A stretch of DNA of 64,000 bases from positions 248,001-312,000 of the forward strand of contig NZ_CANMUE010000001.1 of assembly GCF_947500975.1 (NCBI RefSeq), given 5' to 3'. Positions 16,511 to 25,390 of the stretch are shown piece after piece. Position 1 is the stretch's first letter; every line of letters starts with the position of its first letter. The notes beneath the pieces were generated by a model. The model searched no databases. It was not told where the DNA came from and saw nothing but the letters and a program-made list of their open reading frames with translations. This DNA comes from an uncultured Polaribacter sp. GTDB lineage: Bacteria; Bacteroidota; Bacteroidia; Flavobacteriales; Flavobacteriaceae. The translations under genes and the position numbers were made by a program.

Positions 16511-18967
16511 ATGGCAAAAAAGATAATAAGCACCAATAAAACCTCAGATAAAAGCGAAAACAAAACTAATGTTTTTAGTTTTTTTAAAACTAGACAAGCA
16601 AAAACAATATTAGGAACTTTTTTAATATTGTTTTCTGTTTTTTTATGTATTGCTTTTCTTTCCTTTTTCTTTAGTTGGCAAGAAGACCAAAGTATACTTA
16701 CCAAATTAACTGTTAAAACTGTAAAAAGTGAAAATTTATTAGGTAAAATTGGCGCAAGTTTAAGTAATTTTTTTATCTATAAAGGCTTTGGAATTGGCGC
16801 TTTTTTAATTTCGTTTCAAATACTTTTAACTGGAACTTATATTCTACTTCAAAAAAAACTATCTAAAATTATAGTTTCGTGGAACTGGAATTTACTTGCC
16901 ATTTTATGGATATCAATTTCATTTGGTTTTCTTCACAAAAAATATGCATTATTATCAGGGATAATAGGTTTTGAAGTAAATGATTTTTTACAAGCATTTA
17001 TAGGAAAAACTGGTTTAGTAATTCTTCTCATATTTTTACTTATAACCTATTTAGTTATACGTTATAAAGTTACTTTTGATACTTTTATAGAAAAAATAAA
17101 ACAAAAAAGAATAAAAAGAAGAGAACAACTCTTAGAAGGTGAAGAACTTTCTGTTACTGAAAAAGCAGTTGCAAGTGCTGAAAATAAAGACGTTGATGAA
17201 AAACCTAAATCGATAACTTTAGATCAAAAAGAAAAATCTGAATTTGAATTATCTTTAGAAAATTTACAACCTACTATATCAAAACATTCTGATGTTAACA
17301 AAAAAGATGAAATTTCTTTAAAAGTTGAGCAAACACTTGAACCTGAATTAAAAGTTGAACAAGTTACTAAAGTTGAAGATATTGTTGAAATTGATGTTGA
17401 AAAAGTTGAAGAAGAAGAACATGCAACAGAAAATTTATCCGATAAAATTTTAAAAGATTTTGGTGAGTTTGACCCTACTCTAGAATTATCAAACTTTAAG
17501 TTTCCTACTTTTAATTTATTAAAACAATACAATGAAAGTATTTCTGTTGATCCTAATGAATTAGAACAAAATAAAGACAGAATTGTAGAAACGCTTAAAA
17601 ATTATAAAATTGGTATTGCTGAAATAAAAGCAACTGTTGGACCAACAATTACTTTATATGAAATTGTGCCAGAAGCTGGAATTAGAATTTCTAAAATTAA
17701 AAATTTAGAAGATGATATTGCTCTTTCTTTATCAGCTCTAGGAATTAGAATTATTGCACCAATACCTGGTAAAGGTACTATTGGTATAGAGGTACCTAAT
17801 AAAAAATCTACTATTGTTTCTATGCATTCTGCAATTTCATCAAAGAAATTTCAAGAATCTCAAATGGAATTGCCAATTGCTTTAGGTAAAACAATTTCTA
17901 ATGAAACTTTTGTAGTTGATTTAGCAAAAATGCCCCACTTATTAATGGCAGGTGCAACCGGACAAGGAAAATCTGTTGGATTAAATGCAGTTTTAACATC
18001 ACTTTTATATAAAAAACATCCAGCAGAAGTTAAGTTTGTTTTGGTAGATCCTAAAAAAGTAGAATTAACTTTATTTAATAAAATTGAACGTCATTATTTA
18101 GCAAAATTACCAGATGCTGAAGATGCTATAATTACAGATACTACAAAAGTAGTTCATACTTTAAATTCTTTATGTATAGAAATGGACAACAGATATGATT
18201 TGTTGAAAAATGCTATGGTTAGAAACATAAAAGAATATAATACAAAGTTTAAACAACGTAAATTAAACCCTAATGATGGGCATCAATTTTTACCTTATAT
18301 TGTTTTGGTTATTGATGAATTTGCCGATTTAATTATGACTGCAGGTAAAGAAGTGGAAACACCTATAGCACGTTTAGCACAACTTGCAAGAGCAATAGGT
18401 ATTCATTTAATTGTAGCAACACAAAGACCTTCTGTAAATGTAATTACAGGTATTATTAAGGCTAATTTTCCTGCAAGAATTGCATTTAGAGTAACATCTA
18501 AAATTGATTCGAGAACAATTTTAGATGCTGGTGGAGCAGATCAATTAATTGGACGTGGAGATTTATTATACACAAATGGAAATGAAATAAACAGAATTCA
18601 ATGTGCGTTTGTGGATACACCAGAAGTAGAAAAAATTACTGATTTTATTGGATCTCAAAAAGCATATACAGATGCACATTTACTACCAGAATATGTAGAT
18701 GATGAAAGTGGCACAAGTATTGATATTGATATATCAGATAGAGACAAATTATTTAAAGATGCTGCAGAAATTATTGTAGTAGCACAACAAGGTTCTGCAT
18801 CTTTATTACAAAGAAAATTAAAATTAGGTTATAATAGAGCCGGTAGATTAATAGATCAACTAGAAGCTGCAGGTATAGTTGGCGGATTTGAAGGTAGCAA
18901 AGCAAGACAAGTATTAGTTACAGATTTAGTTGCTTTAGAACAATTATTAGAAAACGAAAAGAAATAA
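16511..18967 (+). CDS. ftsK: FtsK/SpoIIIE family DNA translocase
   Basis: Septum-anchored ATP-driven DNA pump that clears chromosomes and activates dimer resolution at division. The N-terminal 190 residues contain about four membrane helices. A Glu/Lys/Val-rich linker at about 200-300 contains repeated KVEQ-like units. The motor follows: GATGQGKSVGLN (Walker A), FVLVDPKKVELTLF, IVLVIDEFADLIMT (Walker B) and ATQRPSVNVITGIIKANFPARIAFRV. The C-terminal gamma winged helix reads QQGSASLLQRKLKLGYNRAGRLIDQLE. The length of 818 residues is typical. The lolA-like gene starts four bases after the stop. Confidence 0.98.
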   Translation: MAKKIISTNKTSDKSENKTNVFSFFKTRQAKTILGTFLILFSVFLCIAFLSFFFSWQEDQSILTKLTVKTVKSENLLGKIGASLSNFFIYKGFGIGAFLISFQILLTGTYILLQKKLSKIIVSWNWNLLAILWISISFGFLHKKYALLSGIIGFEVNDFLQAFIGKTGLVILLIFLLITYLVIRYKVTFDTFIEKIKQKRIKRREQLLEGEELSVTEKAVASAENKDVDEKPKSITLDQKEKSEFELSLENLQPTISKHSDVNKKDEISLKVEQTLEPELKVEQVTKVEDIVEIDVEKVEEEEHATENLSDKILKDFGEFDPTLELSNFKFPTFNLLKQYNESISVDPNELEQNKDRIVETLKNYKIGIAEIKATVGPTITLYEIVPEAGIRISKIKNLEDDIALSLSALGIRIIAPIPGKGTIGIEVPNKKSTIVSMHSAISSKKFQESQMELPIALGKTISNETFVVDLAKMPHLLMAGATGQGKSVGLNAVLTSLLYKKHPAEVKFVLVDPKKVELTLFNKIERHYLAKLPDAEDAIITDTTKVVHTLNSLCIEMDNRYDLLKNAMVRNIKEYNTKFKQRKLNPNDGHQFLPYIVLVIDEFADLIMTAGKEVETPIARLAQLARAIGIHLIVATQRPSVNVITGIIKANFPARIAFRVTSKIDSRTILDAGGADQLIGRGDLLYTNGNEINRIQCAFVDTPEVEKITDFIGSQKAYTDAHLLPEYVDDESGTSIDIDISDRDKLFKDAAEIIVVAQQGSASLLQRKLKLGYNRAGRLIDQLEAAGIVGGFEGSKARQVLVTDLVALEQLLENEKK

Positions 18968-18971
18968 TAAA

Positions 18972-19628
18972 ATGAAAAAATTAACAATCTTATTTTTAGG
19001 TTTATTTATATCAACAATTACTTTTTCTCAAAGTTCAGAAAAAGCAAAATCTTTATTAGATGAAGTTTCAAGTAAAATGGGAGCTTATAAAAATATGTAT
19101 ATTGGTTTTAGCCAAACATTAAGTAATATTGAAGCTGGCATAAAAGAAGGCGATGAGCCACCTATTAGAGGGGAAATAAATTTGCAAGGAGAAAAATATA
19201 GTTTAAACTATTTAGGAAATAAATTTATTTACGATGGCAATAAACTATATGTTATTAATAACGATGAAAAAGAAATTTCTATAACAGATGGAGATTTAGA
19301 AGGCGATGATGGTTTTATTTATCCTTCAAAATTATTAACTTTTTATAAAGAAGGATATAATTTTGAAATGGGAAAATTGAAGAACTTAAATGGTAGAAAA
19401 ATTCAATTTATAACATTAAATCCCATTAATAGTGAAACCGATATTGTTAAAGTTGAATTAGCGATTGATGCAAAAACAAAACATATTTACAAGTTGATTC
19501 AAACTGGTTCAAATGGTTCAAAAACTACTTTTACCATAACAACTTTTAAGAGTAATGAAGTTTTATCGGAAAACTTTTTTAAATTTGATAAGCAAAAATA
19601 CTTAAGCCAAAATTACTCAATAGATTAA
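18972..19628 (+). CDS. LolA-like outer membrane lipoprotein carrier protein
   Basis: Periplasmic carrier expected to ferry lipoproteins from the inner to the outer membrane. Residues 1-19 are a signal peptide (LFISTITFSQ). The mature part begins with the LolA-type helix EKAKSLLDEVSSKMGAYKNM, followed by the curved beta-sheet strands (GFSQTLSN, GEINLQGEKYSLNYLGNKFIYDGNKLYVIN). The length of 218 residues fits. It is four bases behind ftsK, an arrangement I recall from Flavobacteriia. A hairpin terminator follows. Confidence 0.88.
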   Translation: MKKLTILFLGLFISTITFSQSSEKAKSLLDEVSSKMGAYKNMYIGFSQTLSNIEAGIKEGDEPPIRGEINLQGEKYSLNYLGNKFIYDGNKLYVINNDEKEISITDGDLEGDDGFIYPSKLLTFYKEGYNFEMGKLKNLNGRKIQFITLNPINSETDIVKVELAIDAKTKHIYKLIQTGSNGSKTTFTITTFKSNEVLSENFFKFDKQKYLSQNYSID

Positions 19629-19651
19629 AAATATTCAATTAACATGAAATT

Positions 19652-19683
19652 AATAGCATCTTTATAATTAAGATGCTATTTTT
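19652..19683 (+). terminator. Terminator after the lolA-like gene
   Basis: The perfect 11-base stem AATAGCATCTT / AAGATGCTATT has a seven-base loop followed by TTT. It separates the tpx-dgkA-ftsK-lolA run from lptF/G. Confidence 0.7.
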
Positions 19684-19692
19684 GTTTTCAAT

Positions 19693-21132
19693 ATGAAAAT
19701 TTTAGATAAATACATCTTAAAAAGTTTCTTAAAACCCTTTATAGCTACTTTTCTAATAGTACTATTTGTTTTGGTTATGCAGGGTTTATGGCAAGCTTTT
19801 GAAAATATAGCTGGTAAAGGTATTAGCCTTATTTTTATTTTAAAATTTTTATTTTACACTACTTTGATGATCATTCCTCAAGCACTTCCAATAGGAGTGT
19901 TATTATCATCAATAATGGCTTTAGGAAATTTAGGCGAAAACTACGAGTTTGCCGCTGCAAAATCTGCAGGAGTATCATTACAAAGGTTAATAAGACCAAT
20001 TGGAATTTTAGCAATTCTACTAAGCGGAATAAATTTTCTTTTTTTAAATAATATTTATCCTTATGCTGTATATGAACAAGTAAATTTAAAAAATAATATA
20101 AAGAAAAAACAACCAGCAATGGCTCTAATTCCTGGAAGTTTTAATGCTGATATGCCTGGTTATCAAATTAAATTTGATGAAAAATATGGTGAGAATGACA
20201 ATCTTTTAAAGAAAGTTTTAATTTACGATTTAACCAGTAGAAAAGGAAATCAAAAGGTTATTACAGCTGAAAGTGGTAAAATTGTTTCGGAAGAAGGTAG
20301 TAGATACATGACCTTAATTTTATATAATGGAAATTATTATGAAGAGCATGTAAAATCTGCAAGAACATTAGCCAAGAAAAAAAGAATGGCAGCATCAAAT
20401 GCTACTTTTAAAGAATATGAATTTAATATTGATATTGGTGGTTTAGGTTCAGAAATTGACACTACAAAAACAAAAGGATATCCAATGATGTATACTTTAA
20501 AAGAAATTGGAGACACAATTCCTAAGTTAAAAACGGCTTATGATGAAAAACTAAGTATAAGAGCTAATAATATTTTTTTTAGTACTTCTGCCAAAACTTT
20601 ATATGAATATTCAGATTCTTTAAAATTAAAAAATTTAGATAAAAATATTTTAGAGAACTTTGAATTGGATGAAAAAATATCCATTTTAAATGCGGCAGCT
20701 ACTAAAACTGGTAGAACATTAACAACATTAAAAAATAATAGTACTTCTATAAAATGGAAAAGGAAAATATTAAACTTTTATGATACCGAATATTATAATA
20801 GAGTTGCTTTTTCTTTATCCTGTATTATCCTCTTTTTTATTGGAGCTCCTTTAGGTTCTATTATAAGAAAAGGAGGTTTTGGTTTGCCAATGATTTTAGC
20901 AATTGCAGTTTATGTACTCTATTTCTTTGCTAATACTTTTGGTAAAAACCTAGCAGAAGAAAGCACAATAAGCTCATTTTTAGGCTCTTGGATTTCTGCA
21001 ATTATTATGACACCAGTGGCTATTTTATTAACAAGAAGAGCAACAAAAGATAAAGGAATTTTTAATTTTAATTCTTTTATACAGCCAGTTACAAATTTAT
21101 TCAAAAAATTAATGCCCAAAAAAAGGCAGTAA
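19693..21132 (+). CDS. LptF/LptG family LPS export permease
   Basis: Inner membrane subunit of the lipopolysaccharide transport complex that extracts LPS for delivery to the outer membrane. It belongs to the YjgP/YjgQ family: three N-terminal membrane helices (starting ILDKYILKSFLKPFIATFL), a large periplasmic beta-jellyroll region about residues 125-350, and three C-terminal helices ending about residue 448. LGNLGENYEFAAAKSAGVSL is the conserved cytoplasmic loop of the family. The length is 479 residues. The sequence does not show whether it acts as LptF or LptG. ribB starts four bases downstream. Confidence 0.93.
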   Translation: MKILDKYILKSFLKPFIATFLIVLFVLVMQGLWQAFENIAGKGISLIFILKFLFYTTLMIIPQALPIGVLLSSIMALGNLGENYEFAAAKSAGVSLQRLIRPIGILAILLSGINFLFLNNIYPYAVYEQVNLKNNIKKKQPAMALIPGSFNADMPGYQIKFDEKYGENDNLLKKVLIYDLTSRKGNQKVITAESGKIVSEEGSRYMTLILYNGNYYEEHVKSARTLAKKKRMAASNATFKEYEFNIDIGGLGSEIDTTKTKGYPMMYTLKEIGDTIPKLKTAYDEKLSIRANNIFFSTSAKTLYEYSDSLKLKNLDKNILENFELDEKISILNAAATKTGRTLTTLKNNSTSIKWKRKILNFYDTEYYNRVAFSLSCIILFFIGAPLGSIIRKGGFGLPMILAIAVYVLYFFANTFGKNLAEESTISSFLGSWISAIIMTPVAILLTRRATKDKGIFNFNSFIQPVTNLFKKLMPKKRQ

Positions 21133-21135
21133 GAT

Positions 21136-22281
21136 ATGACATCAATTTCTACAAAAAAACAATCACAATTAAACACAATAGAAGAAGCTATAAATGATAT
21201 CAGAAATGGTAAAGTAATTATTGTTGTTGATGATGAAAATCGTGAAAATGAAGGCGATTTTTTAGCTGCCGCTGAAAAAGTAACTCCAGAAATGATCAAT
21301 TTTATGGCAACCCATGGCCGTGGATTAATTTGTGCGCCATTAACAGAAAACCGTTGTAAAGAATTAGAATTAGGAATGATGGTTAACAACAACACAGATC
21401 CTATGGAAACTGCTTTTACAGTATCTGTAGATTTACGTGGTAAGGGTGTTACTACTGGTATTTCTGCATCTGATAGAGCTTTAACAATTAACGCTTTAAT
21501 TGATAGTGAAACTAAACCTTTTGATTTGGCTAGACCAGGCCATATTTTTCCTTTAAAAGCGAAAGAAGGTGGAGTTTTAAGAAGAACTGGACATACTGAA
21601 GCTGCCATAGATTTTGCACGTTTAGCTGGTTTACAACCCGCTGGTGTAATTGTAGAAATTATGAATGATGATGGTACAATGGCTCGTTTACCACAACTTT
21701 TAAAAGTTGCTGAAAAATTCGATATAAAAATTGTTTCTATTGAAGATTTGGTTGCGTACAGAATGGAACATGATTCTTTAATAGAAAAGAAAGAAGATTT
21801 TGACTTAGATACTCGTTTTGGAACTTTTAGATTAAGAGCTTATCAACAAACAACAAATAATCAAGTACATATTGCTTTAACAAAAGGTTCTTGGACGCAA
21901 GATGAAGCTATTTTGACAAGAATAAACTCTACATTAGTAAATAATGATATTTTAGGAACTTTAACAAATAATGCTGACAAGAAACTAGATCAAATGTTTC
22001 AAGTGATAAATGAAAATGGTAAAGGAGCCATTTTATTTATCAATCAACAAAATCAATCTAAAAATTTATTAAGTAGATTGTCTGTTTTAAAAGAACAACA
22101 AGAAAAAGGAATTTTAAAAGCGCCACCAATAACAATGGATCAAAGAGATTTTGGAATTGGTGCTCAAATTTTACATGATTTAAACATTAGTAAATTAAAC
22201 TTAATTACAAATACACAACAAACTAAAAGAGTTGGTATGATTGGTTATGGCTTAGAAATAGTAGATTATGTTACTTATTAA
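21136..22281 (+). CDS. ribB: 3,4-dihydroxy-2-butanone 4-phosphate synthase with degenerate GTP cyclohydrolase II-like C-domain
   Basis: Converts ribulose 5-phosphate to the four-carbon precursor of riboflavin plus formate. The N-terminal domain (about 12-215) has the acidic metal-binding motif DDENRENEGDF, then FMATHGRGLICAPL, GVTTGISASDRALT and RRTGHTEAAIDFARLAG, all intact. The C-terminal domain (about 225-381) follows the RibA fold order (ending KRVGMIGYGLEIVDYV). It lacks the three zinc-binding cysteines and the conserved GDVF segment of true GTP cyclohydrolase II. It is therefore probably monofunctional, with RibA encoded elsewhere. The gene follows the LptF/G permease by four bases. Confidence 0.95.
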   Translation: MTSISTKKQSQLNTIEEAINDIRNGKVIIVVDDENRENEGDFLAAAEKVTPEMINFMATHGRGLICAPLTENRCKELELGMMVNNNTDPMETAFTVSVDLRGKGVTTGISASDRALTINALIDSETKPFDLARPGHIFPLKAKEGGVLRRTGHTEAAIDFARLAGLQPAGVIVEIMNDDGTMARLPQLLKVAEKFDIKIVSIEDLVAYRMEHDSLIEKKEDFDLDTRFGTFRLRAYQQTTNNQVHIALTKGSWTQDEAILTRINSTLVNNDILGTLTNNADKKLDQMFQVINENGKGAILFINQQNQSKNLLSRLSVLKEQQEKGILKAPPITMDQRDFGIGAQILHDLNISKLNLITNTQQTKRVGMIGYGLEIVDYVTY

Positions 22282-22283
22282 TT

Positions 22284-22313
22284 GTTTTTAGTTTTTAGTT
22301 TTTAGTTTTTAGT
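22284..22313. repeat. Short tandem repeat TTTTTAG
   Basis: About four copies of the heptamer TTTTTAG lie between the ribB stop and the convergent peptidase E gene. It looks like a slippage-type microsatellite in non-coding DNA. Confidence 0.8.
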
Positions 22314-22347
22314 AAAATGAAAACTTTACTATTTATAAACTTTGAAA

Positions 22348-23049
22348 CTAAACAACTACTTCTCTCCCACTTTCTAGTTCTACAGCTATTTTATTTTGCT
22401 GAAATAATCTTGCAGATAGGTTTCCTTGCAATGTAATTTTATCACCTGCAACTTCTAACCAACTTCCTTCACGCAAACCTAAAACAGGAGTTTCATTAAA
22501 AACATGAAACTCTTTTATTCTGGTTTCTCGAGTTTCACCTTTATGAGTTGAACCAATTATAGGATCTAAATAATGAGCATTTATATTAAAAGGAATACTA
22601 CCCAAAGTTTTAAAACTTGGCGGATACACAATTGGCATATCATTGGTATTCATCATATTAACTCCGCAAATATTACTACCTGCACTTGTGCCAAGATAAT
22701 GCGTTCCGTTTTCTAAAGCTCGTTTTAAATCATCTAAAATATCATTTTTATATAATTGATTTACCAGTTCAAAAGTATTTCCTCCCCCAGTAAAAATAGC
22801 TTCGGCATTTTGTATAGCTTCTTTTGGGTTATCAAATTCATGAATTCCTTTTACATCAATATTAATTGATGCAAAAGCTTTTCTTGCAATTGAAGTATAA
22901 TCATCATAAGATATTCCGCTTGCTCTAGCATAAGGAATAAATAAAATTGTTTTCATGCTAGAAAAAAATGTAGATAATGTTGGTAATAAATATTCTAAAT
23001 AAACACTTCCGTGTATAGTAGATGTACTTGCAATAATTAGTCTTTTCAT
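22348..23049 (-). CDS. pepE: Dipeptidase E (peptidase family S51)
   Basis: Cytoplasmic serine dipeptidase that cleaves dipeptides with N-terminal aspartate. The nucleophile Ser122 lies in YLGTSAGSNICG, and the likely partners are Asp137 and His159 (NINAHYLDPI). GGGNTFELVNQLY and HKGETRETRIKEF are further family motifs. The 233 residues match the usual length, and the protein has no signal peptide. The gene is convergent with ribB. Confidence 0.93.
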   Translation of the reverse strand: MKRLIIASTSTIHGSVYLEYLLPTLSTFFSSMKTILFIPYARASGISYDDYTSIARKAFASINIDVKGIHEFDNPKEAIQNAEAIFTGGGNTFELVNQLYKNDILDDLKRALENGTHYLGTSAGSNICGVNMMNTNDMPIVYPPSFKTLGSIPFNINAHYLDPIIGSTHKGETRETRIKEFHVFNETPVLGLREGSWLEVAGDKITLQGNLSARLFQQNKIAVELESGREVVV

Positions 23050-23173
23050 AATTCAAAAATAACTGATTTTTTACAAATAGGTTTTCATAAACTTATCATA
23101 AAAAAACTGTTTAACATAAATTTACAATTGTGTTAATATAGTTTTAAGAGCAACATCACTTTTCTTTGTGAAC

Positions 23174-23968
23174 ATGAAAAAACAACTAATTTTCTTCTTA
23201 CTTTTTACTATACTTTCCTACAGTCAAGAAAAAAGAAAAATAATAAATGGTAAAGTAAAATCTGAAATAGGTTTTATTAGTGATATTCATATTTTAAATT
23301 TAAATACAAAAGTTGGTACAATAACAAATGATTCAGGGTGGTTTGAAATACCAGTTGTTAAAGGTGATAGTTTACAGTTTTCTCATATTAATTATAAAGA
23401 AAATACAATTATAATTACTAAAAAGATAATTTCTAAAAATATAATTGAAGTAGAACTAGAAGATAAAACATATCATTTAGAAGAAATTACTTATCAAAAA
23501 CCAAAAACTATTTTTGAAACTTACAATGAGGTTAAAAGATATGAAGGTCCAAAAGTTAATGCAAAAAAATTAAGTTTGCCATACGCCAATACAAAAATAA
23601 AAAAAGATGAGGCTATTTTTAAATTTAGATCTGGCGGAGTTGTAAGTTTAGATAATTTATTAAATTCTTTAAATGGCAACAAAAAAAGAAACAAACATTT
23701 GGTTAAGTTAATAAATGAAGATGCTTTATTATCAAAAATAAGAAAACAATTTACAGATGACTTTTTTATTACTGATTTAAAAATTAAAAAAGAAAATATT
23801 AATACTTTTTTAAATTATTGTAAATGTAAAAATATTATTTATTTATTTAAAAAAGAAGAAAATATAAAACTCACCAAAGTATTAATTGCTGAAAGTAAAG
23901 GGTTTTCTCAAAAACCTGAATCCTACAATTTATTCATTACGAAAAAAAATGATTTAACAAAATTTTAG
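23174..23968 (+). CDS. Exported protein with carboxypeptidase-regulatory-like domain
   Basis: The protein has 264 residues from ATG 23174; a GTG two codons earlier is less likely because the signal peptide begins MKKQLIFFLLFTILSYSQ. Residues about 20-95 form a carboxypeptidase-regulatory-like beta-sandwich (RKIINGKVKSEIGFISDIHILNLN region, then NDSGWFEIPVVKGDSLQFSHINYKE), as found at the N-terminus of TonB receptors. The rest, about 100-264, is lysine-rich without a recognised domain. It is paralogous to the next gene and probably in the same operon. Likely a periplasmic or outer membrane associated protein; its role is unknown. Confidence 0.8.
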   Translation: MKKQLIFFLLFTILSYSQEKRKIINGKVKSEIGFISDIHILNLNTKVGTITNDSGWFEIPVVKGDSLQFSHINYKENTIIITKKIISKNIIEVELEDKTYHLEEITYQKPKTIFETYNEVKRYEGPKVNAKKLSLPYANTKIKKDEAIFKFRSGGVVSLDNLLNSLNGNKKRNKHLVKLINEDALLSKIRKQFTDDFFITDLKIKKENINTFLNYCKCKNIIYLFKKEENIKLTKVLIAESKGFSQKPESYNLFITKKNDLTKF

Positions 23969-24030
23969 AATCATACTTTAAAGTAAGTATTAATAAAAAG
24001 TCGAAATTTGTGTGGAATGAAATTTATTTT

Positions 24031-24834
24031 ATGCTAAAAAAAATACTTTTTATCTTTTTAACATTCATTTTTTTTAGCTCTTTTAGTCAAGAGAGAAAAA
24101 AATTAATTATTGGTAAAGTGTCAGATTCACTTTCCATTATTAAGAATGCAAATATCATAAACCTTAAAACAAAACAAGGAACTTTTTCTAATGATGATGG
24201 ATTATTTAGAATTTTTGTATCAAAAGGTGATACATTAAACGTTTCTTCAGTTCAACATATTTCTAAGCAAATAATTATTTCAAAAAAAATAATTGAACAA
24301 AAAACAATTACCATTTCATTAAAATCAAACACATATGTTTTAGATGAATTTGAATTAAAAAGGCATAATTTAAGAGGAAGTTTAAGTATTGACACAAAAT
24401 TTGTACCAACAAATAAAAAAGACTCTTTATTAAGAAATGTAATGGATTTCTCTAAAATAGACATGAATATTGTAGAAGCAGATGATTACATAGACAAAAG
24501 AGTAAGGCCACAAATTGTTTCTACAGACCCAAATTCTAAATTTGTTGGTGCAGGTGCAGCAATAAGCCTTCCATTTAAACACTCTGCACGTTTATGGGCA
24601 TTACGTAAAGATTTAGCTTATAAAAAATCTTTTCCGTATAAAATTTTATCTGAATTAGGTGGCATTTTTTTTTTTGATGAACTAAAAATTCCTGTAGATA
24701 AATATTTTCATTTTTTAGAATATTGCAACCCTTTAGGAATTGAAAATTTACATAAAAAAGGAAAACTATTAGATGTCATAAAAATTTTACAAACTGAAAG
24801 CACATCTTACCTTAAAATCATAAAAAAAGAGTAA
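24031..24834 (+). CDS. Exported protein with carboxypeptidase-regulatory-like domain, paralogue
   Basis: The protein has 267 residues from ATG 24031. The upstream GTG at 24010 would put seven polar residues before a clean signal peptide (MLKKILFIFLTFIFFSSFSQ). Residues about 22-100 repeat the carboxypeptidase-regulatory-like fold of the previous gene: IIGKVSDSLSIIKNANIINL, then NDDGLFRIFVSKGDTLNVSS. The C-terminal part shares the same layout, including a FFFDELKIP helix and a FLEYCNPLGIENL segment comparable to FLNYCKCKNIIYL. It lies 62 bases after its paralogue and 30 bases before the DUF6702-like gene. Confidence 0.8.
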   Translation: MLKKILFIFLTFIFFSSFSQERKKLIIGKVSDSLSIIKNANIINLKTKQGTFSNDDGLFRIFVSKGDTLNVSSVQHISKQIIISKKIIEQKTITISLKSNTYVLDEFELKRHNLRGSLSIDTKFVPTNKKDSLLRNVMDFSKIDMNIVEADDYIDKRVRPQIVSTDPNSKFVGAGAAISLPFKHSARLWALRKDLAYKKSFPYKILSELGGIFFFDELKIPVDKYFHFLEYCNPLGIENLHKKGKLLDVIKILQTESTSYLKIIKKE

Positions 24835-24864
24835 TTTGGCTCAATAATTGTTTTTTATCCCAAT

Positions 24865-25362
24865 ATGAAAATAAAAAAAATATATCTACTACTTTTACTC
24901 ATCCCTTTAATCTCTTTTACAGTTCATAAGTATTATTTGAGTTTAACTCAAATAAAATATAAAAGTGAAGCAAAATCTGTACAAATAATAACCAATGTTT
25001 TTATGGATGATATTGAAGAGGCATTAAATCAAAAATATTTTATCGACTTACAGATTTCTACAAAAAAAGAACTAGAAAATAATGACGTTTATTTTGAGAA
25101 ATATTTAAAAGAAAACCTCTTTTTTAAAATTGATAATGTTCCAAGAGAATTCACATATTTAGGTAAAGAATATGAAGACGACTTAATATATTTTTATTTA
25201 GAAATAGAAAATGTAGAATCAGTTAATGATATAGAAATTACCAATAAAATATTAATCAATCATTTTCCTAAACAACAAAATTTAGTAAAATCTAAAGTAG
25301 GGAAAAAGAATAAAAGCTTTTTATTAACTAAAGAAAAATTTATAACAACTTTAAAACATTAA
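24865..25362 (+). CDS. DUF6702-like exported protein
   Basis: The protein has 165 residues with an N-terminal hydrophobic signal (LLLLLIPLISFTVHK). The conserved opening HKYYLSLTQIKYKSEAKSVQ followed by ITNVFMDDIEEAL is the pattern I associate with DUF6702, a periplasmic protein family of Bacteroidota often found just upstream of M1-type metallopeptidases. That is the arrangement here, with 28 bases before the peptidase. It may help the peptidases, but no function is established. The family name is from memory. Confidence 0.7.
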   Translation: MKIKKIYLLLLLIPLISFTVHKYYLSLTQIKYKSEAKSVQIITNVFMDDIEEALNQKYFIDLQISTKKELENNDVYFEKYLKENLFFKIDNVPREFTYLGKEYEDDLIYFYLEIENVESVNDIEITNKILINHFPKQQNLVKSKVGKKNKSFLLTKEKFITTLKH

Positions 25363-25390
25363 CACAAACAATCTTTTAAATATTTTAAAC

